A stretch of DNA of 26,128 bases from JACKAN01 sp964502735 (lineage in GTDB: Bacteria; Bdellovibrionota; Bdellovibrionia; Bdellovibrionales; UBA1609). The position numbers and the translations under genes are program-made. The stretch is taken from positions 1-26,128 of the forward strand of contig CAZCYD010000045.1 in NCBI GenBank assembly GCA_964502735.1. Reading direction: 5' to 3'. The notes below the pieces were generated by a model, which ran no database searches, was not told the origin of the DNA, and worked only from the letters and a program-made list of their open reading frames with translations. This document shows positions 1 through 7,830 of the stretch, piece after piece; within the stretch, counting starts at the first letter, position 1; each line of letters begins with the position of its first letter.

Positions 1-55
<55 letters not shown>

Positions 56-251
56 AGAAACTCAATTTAAAGTCACTCACATTAAAATTTAAGCATAAAA
101 CTTAATAACGAAACTTACATTCAATTCCATGTAAGCCTCATTGCAAAAGCTAAAAAAATTTTTTAATTAAATCTTCAATTTAGCCAATTTTATAAAATGA
201 AAGGGTTCTCAAAACCAGGCCTTTTATGGATTGCCGCAGCTTGATATTTGC

Positions 252-273
252 ACCCAAATCCGCGGATTTGGGT
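252..273. other. 22-bp perfect palindrome just past the thioesterase stop
   Basis: ACCCAAATCCG is followed directly by its exact reverse complement, seven bases beyond the stop codon of the thioesterase gene on the minus strand. As RNA it could fold to a GC-containing hairpin, but no T-tract follows on either strand, so it is not a classical intrinsic terminator. It may be an mRNA 3'-end stabiliser, a terminator of another kind, or a protein-binding site. Bases 56-251 are AT-rich and show no gene. Confidence 0.6.
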
Positions 274-279
274 TGTAGC

Positions 280-759
280 TTATTTTTTTCTGAAAATCTC
301 TCTGCGTTCAAGCCTAAGGCGACGCCTAATCTGTGCTTGTTCAAATCGCTTCTTTTCAACATCTGTTTCCGGAAGCACTTGAGGTATGGCAACGGGCCGC
401 CCTTGAGAGTTTAAAGCTACAAAAGTTAAATAAGCTGTGGCCGTATGAAAGGACTCTCCACTAATGGGGTTCTCAGCGTCCACGCGAACCCCCACTTCCA
501 TTGAGGACTTGGCTACAAAGTTGACACTGGCCTTGAGGTTAACTATCCAACCCCGCTTAACTGGTGCAATAAAATGTAAATCATCAATACTTGCCGTGAC
601 AACGGGCTTAAGAGAATGTCTTTGAGCAGAAATAGCGGCGGCGATGTCAATCCAAGAGACTATTGCGCCGCCAAAGACTGTATCGAGAGCATTGGTATGA
701 GTGGGAAGCACCATTTCTGTCATCGTCACCTTAGAAAGCGAAACGGGCTTAGCTTCCAC
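280..759 (-). CDS. acyl-CoA thioesterase (hotdog fold, YciA/BFIT-like)
   Basis: Single hotdog-domain thioesterase of 159 aa that would hydrolyse acyl-CoA to free fatty acid and CoA in the cytoplasm. The N-terminal half carries the family signature: MVLPTHTNALDTVFGG at about residues 16-31, followed by the helix VSWIDIAAAI, with the conserved Asn-x-x-x-x-x-Phe-Gly-Gly turn and the catalytic Asp in WIDIA. The second half has V-x-F-V-A (residues 79-83) and GESFHTATAYLTFVAL, the usual strand pattern. The length fits the family, and the basic C-terminal tail (residues 135-159, rich in Arg and Glu) is typical of short-chain acyl-CoA hydrolases. The start is GTG at 757-759, preceded by GAGG five bases upstream. 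The substrate chain length cannot be read from the sequence. The gene sits downstream of luxR-like gene 842-1249 in the same direction, separated by an AT-rich repeat. Confidence 0.88.
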   Translation of the reverse strand: MEAKPVSLSKVTMTEMVLPTHTNALDTVFGGAIVSWIDIAAAISAQRHSLKPVVTASIDDLHFIAPVKRGWIVNLKASVNFVAKSSMEVGVRVDAENPISGESFHTATAYLTFVALNSQGRPVAIPQVLPETDVEKKRFEQAQIRRRLRLERREIFRKK

Positions 760-786
760 TCTTACCTCACAATCTGGAATACTTAT

Positions 787-845
787 AAAATATTATAATT
801 AACTATAATTAACTATAATTAATTGCTATAACTAACTATAATTAA
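787..845. repeat. AT-rich 10-bp tandem repeat (AACTATAATT)
   Basis: Two perfect AACTATAATT units (801-810, 811-820) with degenerate flanking copies (TATTATAATT before; ATAACTAACTATAATT after) fill the gap between the thioesterase start and the stop of the LuxR-like gene. The array offers several TATAAT-like hexamers and lies where the thioesterase promoter should be, so copy number could influence promoter strength. That is inference. Confidence 0.7.
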
Positions 846-1249
846 GAGCCAAATGATGAACCGGCGTCGGTTCCACCATTTCCAGAATTACCAAAACCAC
901 CGCTCATTCCTGGAAGCGGATTGATAATTCCACCGACGGTTTGATTACCAGCAGGAATTGTATTTGGCAATATTTGATTTTGGGCCTGTTGAGTATTGGC
1001 CTGTTCTTGAGCCGCCTGACGCTCTTCTTTTTCCACAAAACCCAAGTGAGGTAGACACCACACAATTAACTGCGCTCTAGATTTAACATTCATTTTTTTG
1101 TAAATGTTTGTTAAATGAAACTTCACAGTTTTTTCTGTAACAAAAAGTTGGTTTGCAACTTCTTTATTGCTCAACCCTTGAGTTACTAATTCTGCGACTT
1201 CGGCCTCTCTGTTTGACAGTCCTTTTTGGATAAGTACATCTCTGAGCAT
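842..1249 (-). CDS. stand-alone LuxR/GerE-type helix-turn-helix protein with Gln/Asn/Gly-rich tail
   Basis: Residues 10-66 form a complete GerE DNA-binding domain: LSNREAEVAELVTQGLSNKE, then VANQLFVTEKTVKFHLTNIY as the helix-turn-helix, then the conserved KKMNVKSRAQLI. There is no receiver or ligand-binding domain in front of it, so this is a free-standing DNA-binding module of 135 aa. Residues 73-135 are low-complexity: first rich in Gln, Ala and Glu, then in Asn, Gly and Ser, ending GSSFGS. The tail is probably disordered; its role is unknown. The start ATG is well supported by GGGGAGGGAGC a few bases upstream. A 372-bp intergenic region with several short inverted repeats lies upstream and separates it from glnD, so it is probably transcribed on its own. 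Target genes are unknown. Confidence 0.85.
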   Translation of the reverse strand: MLRDVLIQKGLSNREAEVAELVTQGLSNKEVANQLFVTEKTVKFHLTNIYKKMNVKSRAQLIVWCLPHLGFVEKEERQAAQEQANTQQAQNQILPNTIPAGNQTVGGIINPLPGMSGGFGNSGNGGTDAGSSFGS

Positions 1250-1516
1250 CCTTGCTCCCTCCCCTATATTCTTTGGTTACTGTTAATTACCACCCTTACC
1301 TATAAGTCCCATTCTTAGACAAATAGGTAACGCGACCACCTATATAAAAGTCTGTCAGCAATTAGGATAGGGCGCAAGCCTTTATACTTAAAAATTCTTA
1401 AAAACTAGACTGAATCAACGTCTGATTTGCCAAAATTAACGGGACTACAGTCTCGCCAAATCCTTAACTGACTGTGAGAATTTTCTTATAACGTTCTGTA
1501 ATCTCACTATAAAAGT

Positions 1517-1535
1517 TAGACTCAACAAGAGTCTA
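1517..1535 (-). terminator. possible second terminator hairpin downstream of glnD
   Basis: Perfect 7-bp stem TAGACTC / GAGTCTA around a 5-base loop, followed on the minus strand by ACTTTTAT. The T-tract is short. It may back up the hairpin at 1555-1580, or be an operator for the LuxR-like gene. Confidence 0.4.
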
Positions 1536-1554
1536 TTTAGGCTAAAGAAGAGTT

Positions 1555-1580
1555 AAAAAAAATTATTGTTTCTAACAATA
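1555..1580 (-). terminator. probable intrinsic terminator of glnD
   Basis: On the minus strand TATTGTT-AGA-AACAATA (perfect 7-bp stem, 3-base loop) is followed by A and eight T residues, about 40 bases beyond the glnD stop. The stem is AT-rich and so weak, but the T-tract is good. Confidence 0.55.
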
Positions 1581-1621
1581 GTCTCACGTTCATGAATTTA
1601 TGCAGCTTATTTTTTAGGCAT

Positions 1622-4015
1622 CTATGAAAGGGCTTCCTGAAATTTGTCTCTTAAGGTCTTTAAAACTCGATTGGCCTCAGCCTCTGACAGTCTTACACAA
1701 AAGATATCATCCAATCGACGACCCCATGTATGAGCCCTTGCCCACACGATATCTAAGCCCTCGTCGTACAAGGCCTTACTGGCACTCAATAGAGCTCCCG
1801 TCTTATTTTTTCCGCGAAAACTGAAGATAGCCTGATTCTCGTGATAAAGAGCCACGTCAATTTTTTCAAACTTAATTTTAGGAATAGACAATTCATTTCT
1901 TTCCGCAATCAATTCAAAAAGTCTTTTAAGTTGAGTCGGAGATTTATGTGTTTTAATTCGAAACCAATCGTACACGCCATAACTGGTGTAAGTCTGAACG
2001 TAAGACTCCTGCACCTGGCACCCTGCCGAGAACAGCTTGGCCGCAAATCCCATAAATGTTCCAGGCTCGTCCTTAACTTTGTGAAACCGAACCCAAGAAA
2101 CTCCATCTTCTTGTTGCCAAATAAGTGGGCTCAGTTCTTTTTTTTGTGATTTTAACTCCTTGTAATCCTTTAAAAGAATCCGGGTGGGAACGGTTTCGAC
2201 CACTGTCGGATCTAAAGAAAGTAAGAACTCGTGACTAATTTTAACTTTTTTATCACCAGCTGATTTTATAAGACGAAAATATTTACCTGCCCGAGGAGAA
2301 TTCACTGACTCCACCAACTGATCCAAAAGCTTTTCTTTCCAGTCATTCCACGCTTCTATATTAGTTCCACGAATATCTATTGCAGTAAAAACAGCCAATC
2401 GAAATAGACGCTTACCCTTAACCCCCTTGACGTAAAGATCTTCCCAATTTTTAGGATCTTGAGGGTCCCTGCGAAATGCCGCTTTTGAAAACAACAAATG
2501 GTTTTTAACCATCCAAGCCACTTCCACAGTTAGGCGCAAAGGCCATTTCCACTTTACAAAATATTTTTTTACCATCTGGGCACCCAGTGTTGAGTGATCC
2601 CCTTTTTTTCCCTTTGCCAAATCGTGAAACAAGGCTGTCAAAAGTAGGATGTGCCAGTCCTCCTCGTTCCAATCCTTCATCCACTGCCTTAACCTGCCAA
2701 TTTTTTGTGGCTTTGATCTCAAGGAAATGACTTCTCGCATACACTGTAAAAGGTGGGTCTGAACTGTGTAGCGGTGATACTGGTCGTGCTGAACCAAGCC
2801 TCTAACCAACTCCAAATCTTTGATGAAAATCTGCATCAGCCCCGAATTAAATAGACCCACCAACAAATGATCTTGTGGCCAAGCTCTCAAAAGATTCTTA
2901 AAAAGAAGTCCCATGGCCAAATCTGTCATCTGGACTTTATTTAAATCAACAAACCTTCTGACTCGCTCCTGCCTTTGATAACTTATATCTTCTTTTAGAT
3001 CTTCAACCGCCTTGTTCAACTGACCGTAATTCAAATCGTCGTAAAATTTAATTTTCTGCTGTGACAATCTGACTCTTTCAAATGCCCAGTCTGAATAAAA
3101 TCCCGATTCAGACAAAGCCCATTGAACCTCTCGCATAAACTCTTTTAATTCTGCAAAACCTAGCGACTCACCCAAAATTTTTTGTTCACTCGCGACCATG
3201 ACTTCATCTAAACCATTAAGGTGCATGGTTTGCCTGAGATAGAGTAAGAACGTTTTATATTTTCCAAGAAAGACTTTTATGTCCTCAGAATCTTGAAATT
3301 TTTCTGGGAAGATTTCAAATAGTAACTGTGTTTGCAATATGTCACGCAAGCCACCTTTTCCGTACTTTATATTGGGCTCTAGATAGTTTGCGATAGAATT
3401 GAATCTTTTGGCTCTGGCTTGCCTTTCTTCGAGCATAGATTTATACCACTTTTTCCTGTAAAATCTAATTCTCTCTTGTAACCGCTGCCTTTGATTTCGC
3501 AATAAAATATCTGACTCTGCCGTCAGACCACAACCCATAAATAGGGAAATCACATCCTCATCATTCACACCCTGAGTCCAATCCTCGAGAGACTCTGGCA
3601 CGCGGTAACGGATTTTGAGCCCTATCAAATTGAAATCTTCTACGATAGCTTTAATAGATTTCAAGTCTCCACAGAAAACCAAATCAATATCGCTACGCGG
3701 ACACAAATCCCCCATAGCCCAAGAACCAATGGCGATAGGTTTAGATTTTTCCCAGTCTTTATGTGAGGACAAACGATCCAGCAAGGTTTTTCCCAACCAA
3801 TTAGATAAGGAGGATGAACCCACTCCTTCTTGTGTTTGCCATTGAAATATTTTATTTTGAGGCCTCTCAGACTGAAATTTTTGAGACTGGTTTTGACTGG
3901 ATCTTGAAACTTCAGAAGGACGAATCGGAGGAGGACTAAATATTCTTCTAGCCTCTTCAAACTCTTTTTCAGTTAAAAATGTCCGAAAGCTTAACTTTCC
4001 GCAGTCCATACCCAT
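1622..4015 (-). CDS. glnD: [Protein-PII] uridylyltransferase / uridylyl-removing enzyme GlnD
   Basis: Bifunctional nitrogen sensor of 797 aa that uridylylates PII proteins when glutamine is low and removes UMP when glutamine is high. The domain order is complete. The nucleotidyltransferase core has GSWAMGDLCPRSDIDLVF at about residues 97-114, with catalytic Asp109 and Asp111. The family block EPNIKYGKGGLRDI lies at 213-226. An HD domain contains ALFHDLAKGKKGDHS (His464-Asp465), with QHDQYHRYTVQTHLL about 50 residues earlier. Two C-terminal ACT domains follow: one from about 645 (VSWVRFHKVKDEPGTF) and one from about 715 (DVALYHENQAIFSFRGKNKTGAL). It is about 90 residues shorter than the E. coli protein. 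The start ATG at 4013-4015 lacks a close Shine-Dalgarno; GGGAAG is 14 bases upstream, and a second ATG two codons downstream is an alternative. It follows mutS by 56 bp in the same direction and may be co-transcribed with it. No glnB or glnA lies in this window. Confidence 0.93.
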   Translation of the reverse strand: MGMDCGKLSFRTFLTEKEFEEARRIFSPPPIRPSEVSRSSQNQSQKFQSERPQNKIFQWQTQEGVGSSSLSNWLGKTLLDRLSSHKDWEKSKPIAIGSWAMGDLCPRSDIDLVFCGDLKSIKAIVEDFNLIGLKIRYRVPESLEDWTQGVNDEDVISLFMGCGLTAESDILLRNQRQRLQERIRFYRKKWYKSMLEERQARAKRFNSIANYLEPNIKYGKGGLRDILQTQLLFEIFPEKFQDSEDIKVFLGKYKTFLLYLRQTMHLNGLDEVMVASEQKILGESLGFAELKEFMREVQWALSESGFYSDWAFERVRLSQQKIKFYDDLNYGQLNKAVEDLKEDISYQRQERVRRFVDLNKVQMTDLAMGLLFKNLLRAWPQDHLLVGLFNSGLMQIFIKDLELVRGLVQHDQYHRYTVQTHLLQCMREVISLRSKPQKIGRLRQWMKDWNEEDWHILLLTALFHDLAKGKKGDHSTLGAQMVKKYFVKWKWPLRLTVEVAWMVKNHLLFSKAAFRRDPQDPKNWEDLYVKGVKGKRLFRLAVFTAIDIRGTNIEAWNDWKEKLLDQLVESVNSPRAGKYFRLIKSAGDKKVKISHEFLLSLDPTVVETVPTRILLKDYKELKSQKKELSPLIWQQEDGVSWVRFHKVKDEPGTFMGFAAKLFSAGCQVQESYVQTYTSYGVYDWFRIKTHKSPTQLKRLFELIAERNELSIPKIKFEKIDVALYHENQAIFSFRGKNKTGALLSASKALYDEGLDIVWARAHTWGRRLDDIFCVRLSEAEANRVLKTLRDKFQEALS

Positions 4016-4034
4016 CGTTATAACTCAACTTCCC

Positions 4035-4068
4035 AAATAAAGTGCATTAAATAAAGTGCATTAAATAA
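4035..4068. repeat. 14-bp tandem duplication between mutS and glnD
   Basis: AAATAAAGTGCATT occurs twice head to tail (4035-4048, 4049-4062), followed by a partial third unit AAATAA. It fills most of the 56-bp mutS-glnD gap and lies in the glnD leader if the two genes are co-transcribed. Confidence 0.85.
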
Positions 4069-4071
4069 TCT

Positions 4072-6642
4072 TTATTGCAACTGCTGTTGCCATTTGGCTA
4101 TTGCATTTAATGCTTCAAGAGGAGTCATCTGCTGTACAGAGGTTTTTTTGATTTCTTCCAAAAGTTCAAGGCTTGCCTCATCAATTGAGCCAGTCCCAGC
4201 GATTAAGCCTGCCCCACTAATTGAGCTCGACTCATCAATTCGACTGGCCTCAGCTTTTTCTTCCTCGATGGGGCCTTCTAGTAGATTCATTTGCTGAGTG
4301 CTCACTGACAAATGAGGATCTAACTCCAGCTGGCTCAATACCCTTGCGGCCCTCTTTGTGACTACAGAGGGTAGGCCCGCCAACTTGGCCACTTGAATTC
4401 CATAAGACTTATTTGCCGCTCCAGAAACCAATGTATGTAAAAATTTAATGCTACCCTGATCCTCTTTAATCCTCATGTGAAAATTGTGAATCATGGGGTA
4501 CTTTCTCGCCAGATGGGTCAATTCATGGTAGTGTGTCGCAAAAAATGTGTGGCAATGAACGGTCTCAACCAGGTACTCCAAAATAGCATGCGCCAGACTC
4601 ATGCCATCAAATGTGGAGGTTCCCCTTCCCACTTCATCCAAGATGACCAACGACCGGGGAGTTGCACTTTCTAACATTTCCGCTGTTTCTTTCATTTCTA
4701 CCATAAATGTAGACAGGCCCTCTGACAAAAAATCACTGGCTCCTATTCGGGTAAAGATCTGATCATAAATGGGCAATAAAGCCTTTGATGCGGGAACAAA
4801 ACTCCCCATCTGAGCCAAAATAGAAGTCAAAGCTACCTGCCTCATTAAAGTGCTCTTTCCCGCCATATTCGGCCCAGTTAAAAGAAAGCAGCCATTTTCT
4901 CTCAACTCTATATCATTGGGGGTAAACGGGACTGAGACCGCACTTTCTACAACAGGGTGTCGTGAGCCTTGCAGAGAAAGCACTTGCTGAGTGCCAAGTT
5001 CTGGCCGGCAATAACTTTGCTCAAGCGCTAACCATGCCAGAGAACAAAAAACGTCCAACTCCGCCCATTTCCGACTCAGCCTCATAAGAGAAGGTAATTT
5101 TGCTAAAATCCTCGAAACTAAATTTTTAAAAATGCTCTCTTCCAACTCCAATCGCTTTGAGCGGGCAGAAAGCACTTTATCTTCTAACTCTTGCAGCTCC
5201 TGGGTTAAATACCTTTCGGCATTTGTAAGTGTTTGTTTTCTTTTGTAGTGATCTGGAGCCTTATGTGCGTGGGTTTTTGTTATCTCAATATAATAACCAA
5301 AAACGTTATTATACCTTATTTTTAAAGAAGGTATCCCCGTCTTCGCCTTTTCTCGTGTTTCCATCTCCAATAAAAGTTTCTGACTGTTTTCAGCATACAT
5401 GATGAGCTGATCCAATTCGCCACTAACACCTTTATTGATAAATCCACCTTGCTTAAAAGACTGTGAAGCTTCGGGATTTATCATCTTTCGAATGCTCCCT
5501 TCAACTTTTTCAGCTAGCAAGAGATCTTCATTTTTAATATCAAGGTCCCTACAAAGAGGGGCTAAAATCAATCCCGTCTGCAAAGAGTCGGCTAAAGCTA
5601 GAATATCCAGAGGAGTGCAGTTCGGGCTTGAGAGCTTCCCCAGACGTCGCTCAATATCTCCCATTGAAGACAAGATCTTTCTGACCTCTTTAAGCTCGTC
5701 CGGCTGAGAGTGCCACTTCATGACTTGGCTTTGCCGAAACTGAATCCACTGCAAGTCTGTCAAGGGCATTTGCAGCCATGCCTTTAGCAGCCTTGATCCC
5801 GAAGACGTCTTGCACTTATTAATGCATTGAAACAATGTTCCCTCTTGTCCCCCCCTATAATTTTTAAAAATCTCTAAGTGACGGATAACAACGGGGCTTA
5901 AATGCATGCGACGGCTAAAACTTCTTTCTTCAAACTCTTCCAAGATTTCTAAAAGGCCGTGGTTCTGCATATAAGCCAAATAAGAAACAAGCCTTCGTAC
6001 AGCCACATCTTGACCCTGCCAGCGGTCAGGGGCCAAACTTAGGTCGTCAAAAGAGGTCATGTGCAATTTCAGATGAGATAACGAATCAGTGGGCGACGAA
6101 TTTCCCGATGAGTTTTCTTGTGCACGCGAAATAATAATTTCTTTAGGGCTCAAAATGTCAATAATTTTTGCTGTTTCACTCTCTGTGTTTATTTTGTAGT
6201 AAAAGGCCTCTCCCGTTGTTGTATCCAGAAAAGCCACAAGGCTTTGGCTGTAAGCCGCAATATAATGAGGTTCATTCATTTCTAAAGTGTCGGGATCAAA
6301 AACCATTCCTGGACTTAAAATTCTTGTGACCGCTCTTTTTACAATGCCCTTTGCAAACTTGGGGTCCTCCACCTGATCACAAATGGCCACCTTGTACCCT
6401 GCCCCCAAAAGCTTAGCAATTGGCCCTCCAATACTGTGATGGGGAACTCCACACATGGGGGTATAGTCATCAGACTTTTTGTTTCTTTGAGTTAATGCAA
6501 TATTCAAAATGGGCGCAGCGACTTCGGCATCTTGGTGGAACATCTCAAAAAAATCACCCATGCGGAAGAGTAATATTTTATCCTCGTGGGCACTTTTAAT
6601 ATCCCAATACTGCTGCATCAATGGAGTCAAGGCTTTGGTCAT
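4072..6642 (-). CDS. mutS: DNA mismatch repair protein MutS
   Basis: Mismatch-recognition ATPase of 856 aa from the chosen ATG. The mismatch-reading motif Phe-x-Glu is present in RMGDFFEMF (Phe31, Glu33). The connector and lever regions follow, with the clamp block NNVFGYYIEITKTH. The ATPase domain has Walker A TGPNMAGKST at about 590-598, Walker B LVILDEVGRGTSTFDG at about 660-675 and the FFATHYHEL switch. The C-terminal region carries the usual helix-turn-helix (KSYGIQVAKLAGLP) and a variable Ser/Glu-rich linker. Length and motif set are those of MutS1, not MutS2, which would have a Smr domain. A TTG nine bases upstream (6651) is in frame, but the ATG at 6640-6642 aligns better with the family N-terminus; neither has a strong Shine-Dalgarno. 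An intact mutS is relevant to the many tandem repeats here, since its loss would destabilise them. mutL is not in the window. Confidence 0.96.
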   Translation of the reverse strand: MTKALTPLMQQYWDIKSAHEDKILLFRMGDFFEMFHQDAEVAAPILNIALTQRNKKSDDYTPMCGVPHHSIGGPIAKLLGAGYKVAICDQVEDPKFAKGIVKRAVTRILSPGMVFDPDTLEMNEPHYIAAYSQSLVAFLDTTTGEAFYYKINTESETAKIIDILSPKEIIISRAQENSSGNSSPTDSLSHLKLHMTSFDDLSLAPDRWQGQDVAVRRLVSYLAYMQNHGLLEILEEFEERSFSRRMHLSPVVIRHLEIFKNYRGGQEGTLFQCINKCKTSSGSRLLKAWLQMPLTDLQWIQFRQSQVMKWHSQPDELKEVRKILSSMGDIERRLGKLSSPNCTPLDILALADSLQTGLILAPLCRDLDIKNEDLLLAEKVEGSIRKMINPEASQSFKQGGFINKGVSGELDQLIMYAENSQKLLLEMETREKAKTGIPSLKIRYNNVFGYYIEITKTHAHKAPDHYKRKQTLTNAERYLTQELQELEDKVLSARSKRLELEESIFKNLVSRILAKLPSLMRLSRKWAELDVFCSLAWLALEQSYCRPELGTQQVLSLQGSRHPVVESAVSVPFTPNDIELRENGCFLLTGPNMAGKSTLMRQVALTSILAQMGSFVPASKALLPIYDQIFTRIGASDFLSEGLSTFMVEMKETAEMLESATPRSLVILDEVGRGTSTFDGMSLAHAILEYLVETVHCHTFFATHYHELTHLARKYPMIHNFHMRIKEDQGSIKFLHTLVSGAANKSYGIQVAKLAGLPSVVTKRAARVLSQLELDPHLSVSTQQMNLLEGPIEEEKAEASRIDESSSISGAGLIAGTGSIDEASLELLEEIKKTSVQQMTPLEALNAIAKWQQQLQ

Positions 6643-6791
6643 CGAGATCAAGTATCACAAAGGACTCTTCTTGTAAAAGAAGCTCTGTAAAAAAGATAGA
6701 AAAACCCATTAAGATCTATGAAAAAGATAAAAATATATAAAATAATGGCCTTTTGTTTCCCCTTAGATATTCTCGGCCTTAACATAGCACC

Positions 6792-7760
6792 GTGTTGCTA
6801 AATAACTTAAACCTCAATTACTTAAGGGTTTTTGAGTGCGTCTACCGCACTCGCTGTATGACCACTGCGGCAAAAGAGCTTCACCTGACTCAAAGTGGCG
6901 TTAGTCAGCATATTAAATCTCTGGAGGATAGCCTCAAGGCCCCACTTTTTGACCGGATACATCGCAAATTAATGCCCACAAAAGAGGCACAAAAACTGTA
7001 TTTCCAAACGAGGCTGGCGCTTAAACATTTAGAAGACGTGGTGGGAGAGATCTCCAAGCAAGAAACCACTCTTTCAGGCGAGGTTCGCATTGGTATGCCT
7101 ATTGAATTTGGCAAACACAAAATTATGCCGGCGATAGCTCAACTTAGCCAGAAATATCAAAAACTTAAATTTAATATGCAAATGGACTTTGCCTCTAAAC
7201 TAGAGACACAACTTTTAGCGGGGGATCTCGACTTTGCCTTTGTCGACGAATTTCTTTTTAACAAAAGCCTTACAACCATAGTGATAGAAGAAGAGATTAT
7301 TGAACTTTGTGCTTCAAAAACTTACTTAAAAAACAAAATTCCCTCAACAAAACTCAATAAAGAGTTCTTTGAAAACCTCGATTACATTGCTTATCAAGAA
7401 GGGGAACCTGTCCTGCGAAGGTGGTTCAGCCATCATTTAAAAAGAAAAAACTTAAGATTAAATGTGCGTGCGAGAGTGATGGATGTGCAGGCTATAGCCA
7501 AACTTATTCAGCTTCACATTGGAGTCGGAGCTCTTCCTCAATATTTGATACAAACCATGAATCGACAAAATGAAGAGCTTGTGGTTCTTAAAGGCTCTTC
7601 TCAACCCTTAAGAAATAAAATTAGCCTCACCTACTTAAGCGGGAGAGCGAACAACGGAAAATTCAAAGACCTAAGTGATGAGATTGTCGATCTCATCAGA
7701 CGGGCTCACCAGAAGGACTCACCAGAAGGACTCACCAGAAGGACTCACCAGAAGGACTAA
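6792..7760 (+). CDS. LysR-family transcriptional regulator with repeat-derived C-terminus
   Basis: Typical LysR-type regulator of 322 aa. The N-terminal winged helix-turn-helix is at residues 7-66: LNYLRVFECVYRTRCMTTAA, then KELHLTQSGVSQHIKSLEDS, then LFDRIHRKLMPTKEA. A substrate-binding-like domain follows (EVRIGMPIEFGKHKIMPAIA; DLDFAFVDEFLF), as in periplasmic-binding folds. The effector and targets are unknown. It is divergent from mutS across 149 bp, which gives no clue to its target because LysR proteins often control a divergent neighbour but mutS is an unlikely one. The start is GTG at 6792, or TTG at 6795; no clear Shine-Dalgarno is present. The last 17 or so codons (HQKDSPEGLTRRTHQKD) are read from a 13-bp tandem repeat that continues past the stop codon. 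Without it the protein would end near IVDLIRRA, the usual end of a LysR domain. Confidence 0.9.
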   Translation: MLLNNLNLNYLRVFECVYRTRCMTTAAKELHLTQSGVSQHIKSLEDSLKAPLFDRIHRKLMPTKEAQKLYFQTRLALKHLEDVVGEISKQETTLSGEVRIGMPIEFGKHKIMPAIAQLSQKYQKLKFNMQMDFASKLETQLLAGDLDFAFVDEFLFNKSLTTIVIEEEIIELCASKTYLKNKIPSTKLNKEFFENLDYIAYQEGEPVLRRWFSHHLKRKNLRLNVRARVMDVQAIAKLIQLHIGVGALPQYLIQTMNRQNEELVVLKGSSQPLRNKISLTYLSGRANNGKFKDLSDEIVDLIRRAHQKDSPEGLTRRTHQKD

Positions 7761-7827
7761 CCAAAAAGACTAACCAAAAAGACTAGCTAGAAAGACTAGC
7801 TAGAAAGAATAGTCAGAAGGAATAGAT
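7698..7827 (+). repeat. 13-bp tandem repeat (AGAAGGACTCACC) overlapping the lysR stop codon
   Basis: Ten head-to-tail 13-bp units. Unit 0 (7698-7710) differs at two positions and looks like the original lysR sequence. Units 1-3 are identical AGAAGGACTCACC, and later units drift to AAAAAGACTAACC, AGAAAGACTAGCT and AGAAGGAATAGAT. Since 13 is not a multiple of 3, the lysR frame rotates through the repeat, giving a 13-residue peptide period (HQKDSPEGLTRRT, then HQKD) until TAA at 7758-7760 in the fourth unit. Change of copy number would move the stop and alter the C-terminus. Confidence 0.92.
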
Positions 7828-7830
7828 CAA

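Larger units (their letters stand above)
1250..1621. other. 372-bp intergenic region between glnD and the LuxR-like gene
   Basis: No convincing gene is visible. The part next to glnD holds two hairpins read on the minus strand (1555-1580 and 1517-1535). The rest contains repeated AGACT/AGTCT words (near 1349, 1404, 1449, 1517, 1531 and 1582), several forming short inverted pairs such as GACT-AC-AGTC near 1443. It should contain the promoter of the LuxR-like gene; I could not pick one with confidence. A small RNA cannot be excluded. Confidence 0.6.

Noticed and set aside
1250..1621. tRNA or known small RNA in the long intergenic region
   Set aside because: No cloverleaf, TpsiC arm or known sRNA core could be found by eye; only short hairpins are present.
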